From the NCBI GenBank assembly GCA_900770635.1, contig CAAGLB010000079.1, forward strand, positions 1 to 36,624: DNA of 36,624 bases, read 5' to 3'. The translations under genes and the position numbers were made by a program. Position 1 is the first letter of the stretch. Every line of letters begins with the position of its first letter. Positions 24,738 to 32,436 of this stretch are shown piece by piece. This DNA comes from an uncultured Alistipes sp. (GTDB lineage Bacteria > Bacteroidota > Bacteroidia > Bacteroidales > Rikenellaceae). Under the pieces are notes generated by a model. It searched no databases, was not told the DNA's origin, and saw only the letters and a program-made list of their open reading frames with translations.

Positions 24738-27700
24738 ATGAAACAATACTTACTAATAATAATAGCATTTGTAGCATCAATAAACATGGCAATGGCTGGG
24801 TGTCCATCCAACGAGATTTGGTACACCACAACCAACGGAGAGCCAATAGAGCTAACAACCTTTGACGATGACATAAAGATAGTGTCGCACGAGAAGGTGG
24901 GCAACAAATTTGTCATTAAGGGCAGCAAGGCATGGGACCACATCTCGTTTAAGGAGTGCCTGACACTAAGAAACATAACATTGCCCGATGGCATAACATA
25001 CATCTACAAAGAGGCATTTGCTGGTTGCGCCAACCTCACAAAAGTAGACATACCGAAGAGCATCCTCGAGATCGAGCCACGAGCATTTGCTGGCTGCGAG
25101 AGCCTACAAAGTGTGGTCATTGCGAGCAAGATGGAGCAGATACGACCTGGCGTCTTCGAGGGTTGCACAAGCCTAAAAAGCGTTACCCTACCCGACTGCA
25201 TTTGGAACATCGAAGAGAGGGCCTTTGCGGGTTGCATGAGCCTACGAAGCATCGACCTTCCCGAGTCGCTATGGAGAATTAAGCGAGAGGCATTTGCTGG
25301 CTGCGAGAACCTCGAGAGCGTAACATTCTACTCGAAGCTCAACATGATTGGAGCATCGGCCTTTGCGGGATGTAAGAGCCTTAAAAAGATAGCGCTACCT
25401 ACGGCAGTCTACTCTATTGGCCCATCGGCATTTCAGAACTGCACAAGCCTAAGCCAGATAACAATGCCCGGCATATTCAGCATCGGCGCATACGCCTTTG
25501 CAGGATGTCAAGGTCTTAAAAGCATAACCCTACCCAAAAACACCACCCGCATAGAGATTGGCGTGTTCGACAACTGCAACAACCTAACACACATAACAAT
25601 AGGTTGCAGCCCACTACTCGTAAAGTGGTCGTCCGTAAAGGCGTTAAAGAGCGTTAAGATACTCGACAGCATAAAGGAGATTACCAGTGGACTATTTGCT
25701 GGCTGCGAGAACTTGGAGATTGTGGAGTTGCCTAAGAACATAAAAAAAATCGGCAGCAATGCTTTCAGCAACTGCAACAAGCTACGACAATTCAAGAGCG
25801 CATACGCTTCGAAAGATGGTCGTTGCATAGTTGTCAACAGCAAAATAGTAGCATTCGCCCCAGGAGGACTTACCGAGTACACAATACCCAAGGGTGTGAA
25901 GAGCATAGGCGCAAGAGCATTCATGGGTTGCAACATCAAGAAAATACACTTCATAACAAGCGTAACCGCAATCGACGATGAGGCATTCAGAGATTGTTGT
26001 GGCCTCGAAAACATAACTCTGATAAATAGCATCACACGTATCGGAAGTGGTGCTTTTGAGGGTTGCTTAAACCTACGACACATAACCATACCTCACAACA
26101 TAAAGTCAATAGGCAAGGAGGCATTCAAGGATTGTGATAGTCTGTTGGCCATGACTCTCGGCTGCGACCTCTCGATCATTGAGCCATCGACGCTCAACCA
26201 AATCGAGAGCCTAACGCTATTGAAGGAGGCAAAGTTCAGCAGCGATGCCTTCAACGAGTGTACACACCTAAAACACTTCGACAGCCAATATGCCTCGACC
26301 GACGGCAGGTGTCTGGTTATCGATGGCACCCTTGTTGCTGTAGCAGGATTCGACATAACACACTACACAATACCCAGTGGTGTTACTAAGATTGGCAGCC
26401 ACTCGCTACACAACTGCCACGACTTAGTGAACATCACCATCAAGAGTGGCGTGAAGAGCATTGCTAATGACGCCTTTGCTGATTGCATCAACCTAAGGAG
26501 CATGACCATAGGCTGCGATCCCACTATCTTTGATACTACAACACTCGACATCGAGCACATCGTAGTGATGGAGGGCCTAACAAACATAAGAAGTGGATTG
26601 TTTGCCAACAATGGCTCGCTACGAAGCATAACACTGCCCAATAGCATAACGGAGATTGGCGAAAACGCATTTGCTGGATGTAGCGAGCTACGAAGCATAA
26701 ACCTTCCAGACAGCATCACAGAGATTAAGCATGGCACGTTCAAGGGATGCAGCAGCTTGGAGAGCATAGTAATACCCGACAACGTGATAGAGATTGGCGA
26801 CGATGCATTTGAGGATTGCGTGAACCTACAAACAATCACCATCCCAAGTAGCGTAAAAAACATACGACACTTGGCATTCCACAACTGCACAAACCTGCGC
26901 AACATAACACTCACAGGGGGCATAACAAAGATTGAGGCCGAGGCATTTGAGAATTGCCAAAGCCTTGAAACGGTAGTCATACCCGAAAGCGTAACGACAA
27001 TCGGCAGCAAGGCATTTGAGGGCTGCACACACCTACAACACATCATACTATCGAGCAGCGTGACAACCATCGAGAGCTATGCGTTCGAGGGCTGCACAGG
27101 ACTTCGACAAGTGACAATACCCGATGGCGTGATAACGATAGGCGACGGAGCATTTGCAGGATGTAGAGAATTGAAGAAGATAACCATACCACATAGTGTC
27201 ATGGTGATAGGACAAGATGCATTCAAGGAGTGCAGCAACCTTACACACATGACCATCAACTGCGAGATATCTCTGTTGGACAGCTCTGCGCTAAGCCGAC
27301 TACAAAGCGTAGCACTTGGCCACAGAACAACGAATATTCGTGAGGGAGCGTTCGCTGGCTGCGAGATGCTCAAACACCTCATCATTGGTTGCGACACAAA
27401 GCTTATCGCAAAGTCGGAGCTAAGGCGCTTCGAGCAAATAACGCTGCTCGACAACATCACAGAGATCAAGGCAGAGGCCTTTGCTGACTGCTCGGCACTG
27501 CAATCAATAGTGATACCCGAGAGTGTAACATCGGTTGGAGAGCATGCCTTCAAGCACTGCACAACTCTCAAACACCTGACCATCCCATCGAGCGTCGAGA
27601 GCTTTGGTCAGGGAGCATTCATGGGCTGCGACAGTCTTGAAACCATAACCATTGAGTCGGCAACACCACCATCAACAACGCCAATAGAGTTGGTTGGCAA

Positions 27701-27830
27701 GCGTGTGGCAATACTCGTACCTTCGGAGGGCGTAAAGGCTTATAAAAGCAGCGAGAGTTGGAAGCCATACAAAGGCTGCATAAAGGATATAACAAAATTC
27801 AAGCAGAAGAAAAACAAGAAAAACAAATAA
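24738..27830 (+). CDS. BspA-like leucine-rich-repeat surface protein (1030 aa)
   Basis: The ATG at 24738 begins the signal peptide (MKQYLLIIIAFVASINMAMA); an upstream TTG at 24714 is in frame but less likely. The mature start GCPSNEIWYTTTNGEPIELT matches the start of the LRR protein at 3235 (CPDNELWYSTTDN). Dozens of BspA-type LRRs of about 23 residues follow, with five GCD-type spacer units and two 'YAS.DGR' modules. The C-terminal part is the BspA ending (ESATPPSTTPIE, then SSESWKPYKGCI) and a lysine-rich tail KFKQKKNKKNK. A surface adhesin-like role is by family analogy only. The nitroreductase gene begins 18 bases after the stop. Confidence 0.9.
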   Translation: MKQYLLIIIAFVASINMAMAGCPSNEIWYTTTNGEPIELTTFDDDIKIVSHEKVGNKFVIKGSKAWDHISFKECLTLRNITLPDGITYIYKEAFAGCANLTKVDIPKSILEIEPRAFAGCESLQSVVIASKMEQIRPGVFEGCTSLKSVTLPDCIWNIEERAFAGCMSLRSIDLPESLWRIKREAFAGCENLESVTFYSKLNMIGASAFAGCKSLKKIALPTAVYSIGPSAFQNCTSLSQITMPGIFSIGAYAFAGCQGLKSITLPKNTTRIEIGVFDNCNNLTHITIGCSPLLVKWSSVKALKSVKILDSIKEITSGLFAGCENLEIVELPKNIKKIGSNAFSNCNKLRQFKSAYASKDGRCIVVNSKIVAFAPGGLTEYTIPKGVKSIGARAFMGCNIKKIHFITSVTAIDDEAFRDCCGLENITLINSITRIGSGAFEGCLNLRHITIPHNIKSIGKEAFKDCDSLLAMTLGCDLSIIEPSTLNQIESLTLLKEAKFSSDAFNECTHLKHFDSQYASTDGRCLVIDGTLVAVAGFDITHYTIPSGVTKIGSHSLHNCHDLVNITIKSGVKSIANDAFADCINLRSMTIGCDPTIFDTTTLDIEHIVVMEGLTNIRSGLFANNGSLRSITLPNSITEIGENAFAGCSELRSINLPDSITEIKHGTFKGCSSLESIVIPDNVIEIGDDAFEDCVNLQTITIPSSVKNIRHLAFHNCTNLRNITLTGGITKIEAEAFENCQSLETVVIPESVTTIGSKAFEGCTHLQHIILSSSVTTIESYAFEGCTGLRQVTIPDGVITIGDGAFAGCRELKKITIPHSVMVIGQDAFKECSNLTHMTINCEISLLDSSALSRLQSVALGHRTTNIREGAFAGCEMLKHLIIGCDTKLIAKSELRRFEQITLLDNITEIKAEAFADCSALQSIVIPESVTSVGEHAFKHCTTLKHLTIPSSVESFGQGAFMGCDSLETITIESATPPSTTPIELVGKRVAILVPSEGVKAYKSSESWKPYKGCIKDITKFKQKKNKKNK

Positions 27831-27848
27831 TATAAAAAGTATATAACT

Positions 27849-28382
27849 ATGGAATTCAGAGATGTAATACGCAAGCGACGCTCAACACGTCGATATACTG
27901 GCAAGCCCGTAGAGCGTGAGAAGCTACAGGCAGCAATGGAGTTAGCACTCCTCGCACCATCGTCAAAAAACACACGCTCGACACGCCTTATGGCTGTAAC
28001 CAACCTCGACAAGGTGCACGCCCTTGGCCGCCTACGTGACTGGGGATCATCACTCTTGGAGGAGGCAGGCGCTGCTATCGTCATCCTTGGCGACAAGGAG
28101 GCAAGCCCCATGTGGGAGATAAACGCAGCACTCATGGCCAACACCCTACAACTTGCCCTTGTCGACCAGGGCTTGGCTTCGTGCTGGGTGCATGTTGGCG
28201 AGTATCGTACATTGCAGGACGATCCCGAAAGCCAGCGCAGCGAGGACTACGTAAAGGAGCTGTTGCCCGAGATTCCCGAGGGCTATCGTGTGCTGTCGGT
28301 AATATCTATCGGCTATGCCGACTACACGCCAAAGCCACTACCAGAGTACGAGGGCCCAGAACGAATACTATTTGTTGAGTAA
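27849..28382 (+). CDS. Nitroreductase-family FMN oxidoreductase (177 aa)
   Basis: The N-terminal FMN-binding signature is clear (FRDVIRKRRSTRRYTGKPV), followed by ALLAPSSKNTRSTRLMAV (about 37-54), the helix NAALMANTLQLALVDQGLASCWV (about 95-117), and VISIGYADYTPKPLP near the end. Length is typical of the small single-domain subgroup. Cytoplasmic flavoenzyme reducing nitro compounds or quinone-like substrates with NAD(P)H; the natural substrate is unknown. Its stop is followed after one base by the ATG of the RdgB gene, so the pair is an operon. Confidence 0.9.
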   Translation: MEFRDVIRKRRSTRRYTGKPVEREKLQAAMELALLAPSSKNTRSTRLMAVTNLDKVHALGRLRDWGSSLLEEAGAAIVILGDKEASPMWEINAALMANTLQLALVDQGLASCWVHVGEYRTLQDDPESQRSEDYVKELLPEIPEGYRVLSVISIGYADYTPKPLPEYEGPERILFVE

Positions 28383-28383
28383 T

Positions 28384-28953
28384 ATGAAGATCGTTTTTGC
28401 CACTAACAACGCCCATAAACTGTCGGAGGTGAGCGCCGTGCTTGGCGATAAGTTCGAGCTTGTAACACTCCGTGAGGTGGGCATCACCGAGGATATTCCC
28501 GAGACGGGCAAGACACTTGACGAGAATGCCTCAATCAAGGCACGCTACGTCTACGAGCGCACAGGCCTCGACTGCTTTGCCGACGACACAGGCCTCGAAG
28601 TGGAGGCTCTCGGGGGCGCCCCTGGCGTACACTCGGCACGTTATGCCACAGACGGACACGACTTCGAGGCTAACAACCGCAAGCTGCTGCATGAGCTCGA
28701 CGGCAAGGACAACCGCAAGGCACGCTTCCGCACCGTGATATCGCTTATCGTGGGAGGTGTGGAGCAACAAGTGGAGGGCATCGTCGAGGGACGAATCGCC
28801 ACCGAGGAGTCTGGTGCTGAGGGCTTCGGCTACGATCCGCTCTTCATACCCGACAGCTACGACCGCACATTCGCCGAGATGTCGGCCGACGAGAAGAACG
28901 CCATCTCGCACCGAGGACGTGCCGTTGCCGCCCTGGTCGAGATTCTTAAATAA
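28384..28953 (+). CDS. rdgB: RdgB/HAM1-type XTP/dITP pyrophosphatase (189 aa)
   Basis: Removes non-canonical purine triphosphates (dITP, XTP) before they enter nucleic acids. The ATG at 28384 gives the family start KIVFATNNAHKLSEVSAVLG; an open frame extends upstream but overlaps the nitroreductase gene. Signature segments are DIPETGKTLDENASIKARY, CFADDTGLEVEALGGAPG with VHSARYA next, AEGFGYDPLFIP and KNAISHRGRA. Full length. Second gene of an operon with the nitroreductase and followed 7 bases later by a terminator. It marks the left border of the AT-rich island. Confidence 0.95.
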   Translation: MKIVFATNNAHKLSEVSAVLGDKFELVTLREVGITEDIPETGKTLDENASIKARYVYERTGLDCFADDTGLEVEALGGAPGVHSARYATDGHDFEANNRKLLHELDGKDNRKARFRTVISLIVGGVEQQVEGIVEGRIATEESGAEGFGYDPLFIPDSYDRTFAEMSADEKNAISHRGRAVAALVEILK

Positions 28954-28960
28954 ACAGATT

Positions 28961-28992
28961 AGAGCCTGCCTAACGATTGTTGGGCAGGCTCT
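28961..28992 (+). terminator. Terminator after rdgB
   Basis: AGAGCCTGCC (28961-28970) pairs perfectly with 28983-28992 around a 12-base loop, just after the rdgB stop. The downstream side is TAGCAATTATAATAAC, without a strong T-run. Confidence 0.75.
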
Positions 28993-29010
28993 TAGCAATT
29001 ATAATAACAT

Positions 29011-29049
29011 AGTATGCAAAGGCATACGATGCGGGTTGTTTTGGTCATA
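29011..29049 (-). repeat. Island repeat, short copy (R3)
   Basis: The stretch 29022-29049 matches the start (minus sense) of the 102-base repeats at 30438 and 31529 over 28 bases, differing at one position from each, with a diverged tail to 29011. It starts 19 bases after the stop of the 29069 gene. Past it the sequence runs into the rdgB terminator, so this copy looks like the truncated left end of the array. Confidence 0.8.
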
Positions 29050-29068
29050 GTGGAGTTGTGTTTGGAAA

Positions 29069-29608
29069 CTATTTACGACAACGTAGTTTTACAGTCCTTG
29101 GGTAGATGTCTATTATACGCTTATAATGCTTTGGGTTAGATGTGCAAAAGAAATATTGTGCAGTCTCAATGTCGTCATGATTATTTGGTAAATATTCCCA
29201 AACTTTCATCTCATAATCGTCAGAGTCTTTGGCGTAATACAACATTCCATATTTCTCTAACAGGTCAAAATCCTTTTGAGTCATAGTATCACTACGCCAA
29301 ATAAATAACTTTCCATCTCTTTCTACACACCTACGATAAGAGGGTCTCCTTAGAAAACCAATAGTAGGATCTACTACAAATTTTTCTTCATCCTCTATTA
29401 CTCTCATTATGCATATTTCCAATTGTCTCCTACTATTTATCTTCGTCGAGTAATCTATTATAAACACATTTGATTCATCACAGAGTCTGCAGTTCAAGAA
29501 ATCCTCTATTGCAATTTCAGTAGCAACGCATTTAACGCTATCTAAATCTTGTGATGATGCAGTATGTGTCACCATAACTGACATAATAAGAATAAGAAAC
29601 TTTTTCAT
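29069..29608 (-). CDS. Secreted hypothetical protein, candidate immunity protein (179 aa)
   Basis: It has a Sec signal peptide (MKKFLILIMSVMVTHTASSQ), then a small globular sequence with CRLCDES, DYSTKINSRRQLEICIMRVI, and a C-terminal CTSNPKHYKRIIDIYP. I recognise no family. It is AT-rich, unlike the flanking housekeeping genes. It lies 57 bases after the 227-residue secreted gene in the same direction, and a copy of the island repeat begins 19 bases after its stop. From this position I infer an immunity or accessory protein of a toxin-tip cassette; there is no direct evidence of function. Confidence 0.6.
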   Translation of the reverse strand: MKKFLILIMSVMVTHTASSQDLDSVKCVATEIAIEDFLNCRLCDESNVFIIDYSTKINSRRQLEICIMRVIEDEEKFVVDPTIGFLRRPSYRRCVERDGKLFIWRSDTMTQKDFDLLEKYGMLYYAKDSDDYEMKVWEYLPNNHDDIETAQYFFCTSNPKHYKRIIDIYPRTVKLRCRK

Positions 29609-29665
29609 ATTACATATTTTATGTGATTATCGCATTTTAATTAGCTATGTATTAGCAAAGCGTGT

Positions 29666-30349
29666 TTACCATCTCCATCGGTCACAATACACAATAGTAT
29701 TGTCCTTGATGATAATGCGAACAAAGTTAATGCTGTACCCATAACACGTATCTCCAAAATATTTTATCATCATATTATCGTCCCAACATCTAAACCTCAA
29801 CATTTCCCATGCATAAGAGCCGGGTGCCGGTAACGCATCGGGATTTATGGAATCTGCTTCAAATATCTCTTGTGCATTCTCGTAAATCCGCTGTATTAGC
29901 TTTTTTCGTTTTAAGTCATATATTCCCTTGTGGGTCGTAATTGTCAGAAAATAGTGATCTCTATAATCGCAACGCCCAGTCGAAGTATCCGAATAAGATT
30001 CCTCAATATATATAGTATCTCTACCATAATTTATTAATTCCATTTCATCAACAAGAGTGGCGAATTTCTCAAGATGCTCCCGACGAGCAGCAGTATAATC
30101 GAAATTAATAATGGGACCATACGTCGTTTCTACTGAGGACTCTCGAGTCTTATGGTTCATGGGGCCAACATAATTAGTACGATAGTCTGTTGTGTCGAGA
30201 TTCTTAATAATATCGAGGCAACTATAGACTTTTCTACATGACATTTGCTGATGCTTGCAAGCTGTCTTATTACAATTGTCAATAGTTTGGGATACTACTG
30301 AATTAGCAGTTAAAGCAATCATCAAAATAAATAAAAGTATCCTATTCAT
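29666..30349 (-). CDS. Secreted cysteine-rich hypothetical protein, candidate immunity protein (227 aa)
   Basis: Signal peptide (MNRILLFILMIALTANSVVS-Q), then a cysteine cluster (DNCNKTACKHQQMSCRKVYS, C next to it) and a mixed alpha/beta body (FDYTAARREHLEKFATLVDE; DHYFLTITTHKGIYDLKRKK; NFVRIIIKDNTIVYC) ending DRWRW. No family recognised. AT-rich. It starts 17 bases after the stop of the truncated coding fragment at 30367-30531, the position expected of an immunity gene behind a toxin tip. The role is inferred from position only. Confidence 0.6.
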   Translation of the reverse strand: MNRILLFILMIALTANSVVSQTIDNCNKTACKHQQMSCRKVYSCLDIIKNLDTTDYRTNYVGPMNHKTRESSVETTYGPIINFDYTAARREHLEKFATLVDEMELINYGRDTIYIEESYSDTSTGRCDYRDHYFLTITTHKGIYDLKRKKLIQRIYENAQEIFEADSINPDALPAPGSYAWEMLRFRCWDDNMMIKYFGDTCYGYSINFVRIIIKDNTIVYCDRWRW

Positions 30350-30366
30350 ATTGTATATGGTTTATG

Positions 30367-30531
30367 TTAGTAATAAGCATATCCTAATACATTTGAAGGG
30401 AGCTCAGCATTCTTAGTGTACCATTCATTTATGAAGTATAAACTGCGTCCAGTTTCTGGATTTATAATTGCACTGGTAAGGTCTGATCCTTCGGGGAGTA
30501 TTGCATAAGCATACAATGCGGGTTGTTTTGG
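30367..30531 (-). pseudogene. Start-less coding fragment behind repeat R2 (possible decayed toxin tip)
   Basis: Between a TGA at 30532-30534 and the TAA at 30367 there are 54 open codons with no ATG. The first part is encoded by the repeat (YAYAILPEGSDLTSAIINPE, then TGRS); beyond the repeat it continues LYFINEWYTKNAELPSNVLG and YAYY. The composition looks protein-like, but no family is recognised. It runs directly up to a secreted gene at 30349. I infer the 3' end of a larger cassette protein left behind by recombination or deletion. Confidence 0.45.
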
Positions 30532-30539
30532 TCATAAAA
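30438..30539 (-). repeat. Island repeat, 102-base copy R2
   Basis: 102 bases aligned without gaps to 31529-31630 with 5 differences. In minus sense it starts TTTTATGACCAAAACAACCC, 19 bases after the stop of the lipoprotein gene at 30559, and ends at ...CGCAGTTTAT, where the two copies diverge abruptly. One reading frame gives LPEGSDLTSAIINPET; another gives an ATG-initiated frame, MTKTTRIVCL..., that reads TGG where R1 has TAG. Confidence 0.92.
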
Positions 30540-30558
30540 TACGAAGAGTGCTATTTAC

Positions 30559-31155
30559 TCAAAGTACTTGCTCATATAATTTAGACATAATTTCCCATAT
30601 GCAATTACGAACAAGGTTAAATGTTGTACTATCTGTCATTGCAAGATGTGAGTTCATTCGTATAATATTATCTTGTGCAGTCGTTAATAAGCATATAGTA
30701 TCTGTCTTAACTCCATTGGCATAGTTGTATACAATGGCACAATCAGTTGAAATGTTATTGATATTCAATGTATCAGGTTCAATTATAATCTCTTGTTCAT
30801 TACGCACTATTTTAATGCGAGGATGTCGTGGCTCAGAAGGGATGTAAATCGCACTATCTTTTTTCACAGTCTTCAATAAGGATTCTAAATCTACAAAGGA
30901 GCGATCTGAAGGATTCGAAAAAGATATGTACTTCATATATTTACCTAGTGAATCTAATTCATTAATAAACTCGCCTGATGTTAATGGGCAAATACGAAGT
31001 ACATCTTTCTCTACGCACACAGTAATATTATTCGGTTGTGTATAAATGCTTTTCGGTTGTGTCGAAACATTTTCATGTTGATTATTACTGGAATTATTAC
31101 ACGCTATAATACACATAATTACGCATAATATAAGCAAAATTGTTTTTAGTTTCAT
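30559..31155 (-). CDS. Hypothetical lipoprotein, candidate immunity protein to the HEAAH toxin tip (198 aa)
   Basis: The ATG at 31155 gives MKLKTILLILCVIMCIIAC with lipobox IIAC (Cys19); the TTG four codons upstream is unlikely. A short asparagine/glutamine/serine linker follows (NNSSNNQHENVSTQPKS), then a globular part with VCVEKDVLRICPLTSGEF, DRSFVDLESLLKTVKKD, and a C-terminal helix NLVRNCIWEIMSKLYEQVL. No family recognised. It starts 39 bases after the end of the metallopeptidase-like fragment at 31195 and is followed by repeat R2. In polymorphic-toxin loci the gene right behind the toxin tip is usually its immunity gene, which is the basis of the call. Confidence 0.65.
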   Translation of the reverse strand: MKLKTILLILCVIMCIIACNNSSNNQHENVSTQPKSIYTQPNNITVCVEKDVLRICPLTSGEFINELDSLGKYMKYISFSNPSDRSFVDLESLLKTVKKDSAIYIPSEPRHPRIKIVRNEQEIIIEPDTLNINNISTDCAIVYNYANGVKTDTICLLTTAQDNIIRMNSHLAMTDSTTFNLVRNCIWEIMSKLYEQVL

Positions 31156-31194
31156 TGTATTAATCAATAGTTAATATGTTTGTTCTCTTTGTTA

Positions 31195-31539
31195 TTAAGG
31201 AAGTATTGTGCCTTCATGTGATATTCGGGTGAGTGTGCCATAATCTGTATCACCATGTTTAATGGCCACCTCCTGTTCAATCCCTGTTATTACCTCCTTC
31301 TCTAATATATTGCCATAGTTTGGATCCTTTTTATATTTTGACACAAATTCTCGGTCAGAATATTTATCTTTCTGTAAGGCATGGGCTGCTTCGTGCGCTA
31401 AAATTGCAGGTGGAGATAAGACTACGTAGTTTTCAGTCAGGACCTGTATGTTGGGGTCCCAGTAAATAGTATTTGTATTAGGGTCAAACTTAGGCCTATC
31501 ACCTGTTTCTTTATAATTGATTTCTTGAATAGACTGCGC
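31195..31539 (-). pseudogene. Orphan RHS-type metallopeptidase toxin tip (HEAAH), no start codon
   Basis: 114 codons open between a TAG (31540-31542) and the TAA at 31195, with no methionine anywhere. Residues 18-30 read FDPNTNTIYWDPN; 42-56 read SPPAILAHEAAHALQ with a zinc-binding HExxH (H49, E50, H53; bases 31381-31395); 79-92 read LEKEVITGIEQEVA; 94-109 read KHGDTDYGTLTRISHE. This order (TIYWDP, SP..L.HE..HALQ, EK.VITG.EQ..A, TR.SH) matches, from memory, metallopeptidase domains at the C-termini of RHS-repeat polymorphic toxins in Bacteroidota. The repeat R1 overlaps its first codons, but the LPEGSDLTSAIINPET frame of the repeat is not the tip frame. It is therefore a displaced orphan tip or a pseudogene. 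The following lipoprotein gene is the candidate immunity gene. Confidence 0.7.
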
Positions 31540-31630
31540 CTAGTTTCTGGATTTATAATTGCACTGGTAAGGTCTGATCCTTCGGGGAGTATTGCATAAG
31601 CATACGATGCGGGTAGTTTTGGTCATAAAA
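31529..31630 (-). repeat. Island repeat, 102-base copy R1
   Basis: Pairs with R2 (30438-30539) over 102 bases with 5 mismatches and no gaps. In minus sense it begins 31 bases after the stop of the small membrane-protein gene at 31662 and leads directly into the HEAAH fragment. Position 31541 (minus-sense TAG) is TGG in R2. Confidence 0.92.
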
Positions 31631-31661
31631 AGTTAGTAATATATGTAGGTTATATAGGCAA

Positions 31662-31967
31662 CTATTGCTTTGCGGTCTTTGCTTTTGCATGTCGATACAC
31701 AATAAAAGCAAAGATTGCAAAACATGTATTTAGCAAAGCATCACGACATAACCAACCATATATTAGTTTAACATTATTTATACCCATTTCATACATAGAA
31801 GAATCCAAATCATTTAATATACCTCTAAATTCAAAAAGGATATAATGTTCTTCAAATGCATAACCCATTACCTTGATCACTTGCAATAAGATATTAGATA
31901 CAAGAATTGCATATATCACCCAATCCTTCCAGTTCTTTTTGATAGTTGCAATAAAATTTTTATTCAT
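31662..31967 (-). CDS. Small membrane protein (101 aa)
   Basis: MNKNFIATIKKNWKDWVIYAILVSNILLQVIKVMGY has one membrane segment at about 17-36, and a second one at about 77-93 (LLNTCFAIFAFIVYRHA) precedes a basic end KAKTAKQ. The middle loop (FEEHYILFEFRGILNDLDSSMYEMG) would face one side of the membrane. No family recognised. Its ATG overlaps the stop of a 48-residue lipoprotein gene by 8 bases, and repeat R1 begins 31 bases after its stop. Possibly an immunity pair of a third cassette whose toxin part has been lost; this is inferred from position. Confidence 0.6.
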   Translation of the reverse strand: MNKNFIATIKKNWKDWVIYAILVSNILLQVIKVMGYAFEEHYILFEFRGILNDLDSSMYEMGINNVKLIYGWLCRDALLNTCFAIFAFIVYRHAKAKTAKQ

Positions 31968-32106
31968 TTATACCGTAGTTTAAAGTATCATTTATACATT
32001 CGCTTAGTCCTGGATTTTTAGTTACTGAGACAGGCAGCAATGTTGCTGCGCACCCATTTAGTAGTACTGCGCCACAAAAAGCAAACAAAATTTTAATAAT
32101 CTTCAT
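31960..32106 (-). CDS. Mini-lipoprotein (48 aa) coupled to the small membrane protein
   Basis: ATG at 32106: MKIIKILFAFCGAVLLNGC gives a signal peptide with a lipobox-like LNGC (Cys19), followed by a mature part of only 30 residues, starting CAATLLPVSVTKNPGL and ending NYGINE. The stop (31960-31962) lies inside the first codons of the next gene (ATGAATAA overlap), which supports translation and coupling. A good -7 box stands 35 bases upstream. Resembles lysis-type or immunity mini-lipoproteins only in size. Confidence 0.6.
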   Translation of the reverse strand: MKIIKILFAFCGAVLLNGCAATLLPVSVTKNPGLSECINDTLNYGINE

Positions 32107-32140
32107 AACGCAAAATACTTATTATTAAGTTAATACTGCT

Positions 32141-32148
32141 CAAAGGTA
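32141..32148 (-). promoter_or_regulatory. -7 box (TACCTTTG) of the mini-lipoprotein/membrane-protein pair
   Basis: An exact TAnnTTTG on the minus strand, 35 bases before the ATG at 32106. No clear -33 TTTG. Confidence 0.55.
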
Positions 32149-32436
32149 ATCATTTTCACCAAAATGGCATAATGTGCATGCAAAAAATATTAGTAAGAGA
32201 ACAAATGTTACTAGCGAGGCGTGCAGTCGGCGAGATGGGATTCGGTTGGTTGTGTGTCGATGTGGTGATGTATGTATATAGAAGGATATATTTTTGTTTT
32301 TTGATATACTGAGGAAATAGGCCTCCTATATATGTTCCCTTTAATCCCTCTCTCTCCCAGCATCACTTTGTTTTCTAAAAACAGATCAGACGCCGCAGGC
32401 GGATGCCCCCAATCCTTTTGTTTCTTTTTTGAATAT

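Noticed and set aside
29011..31630. The three island repeats as integron attC sites or a CRISPR-like array
   Set aside because: No integrase is in the window. The repeats are not strongly palindromic, are partly open in a protein-like frame, and spacers are whole genes, so a shared coding junction explains them better.
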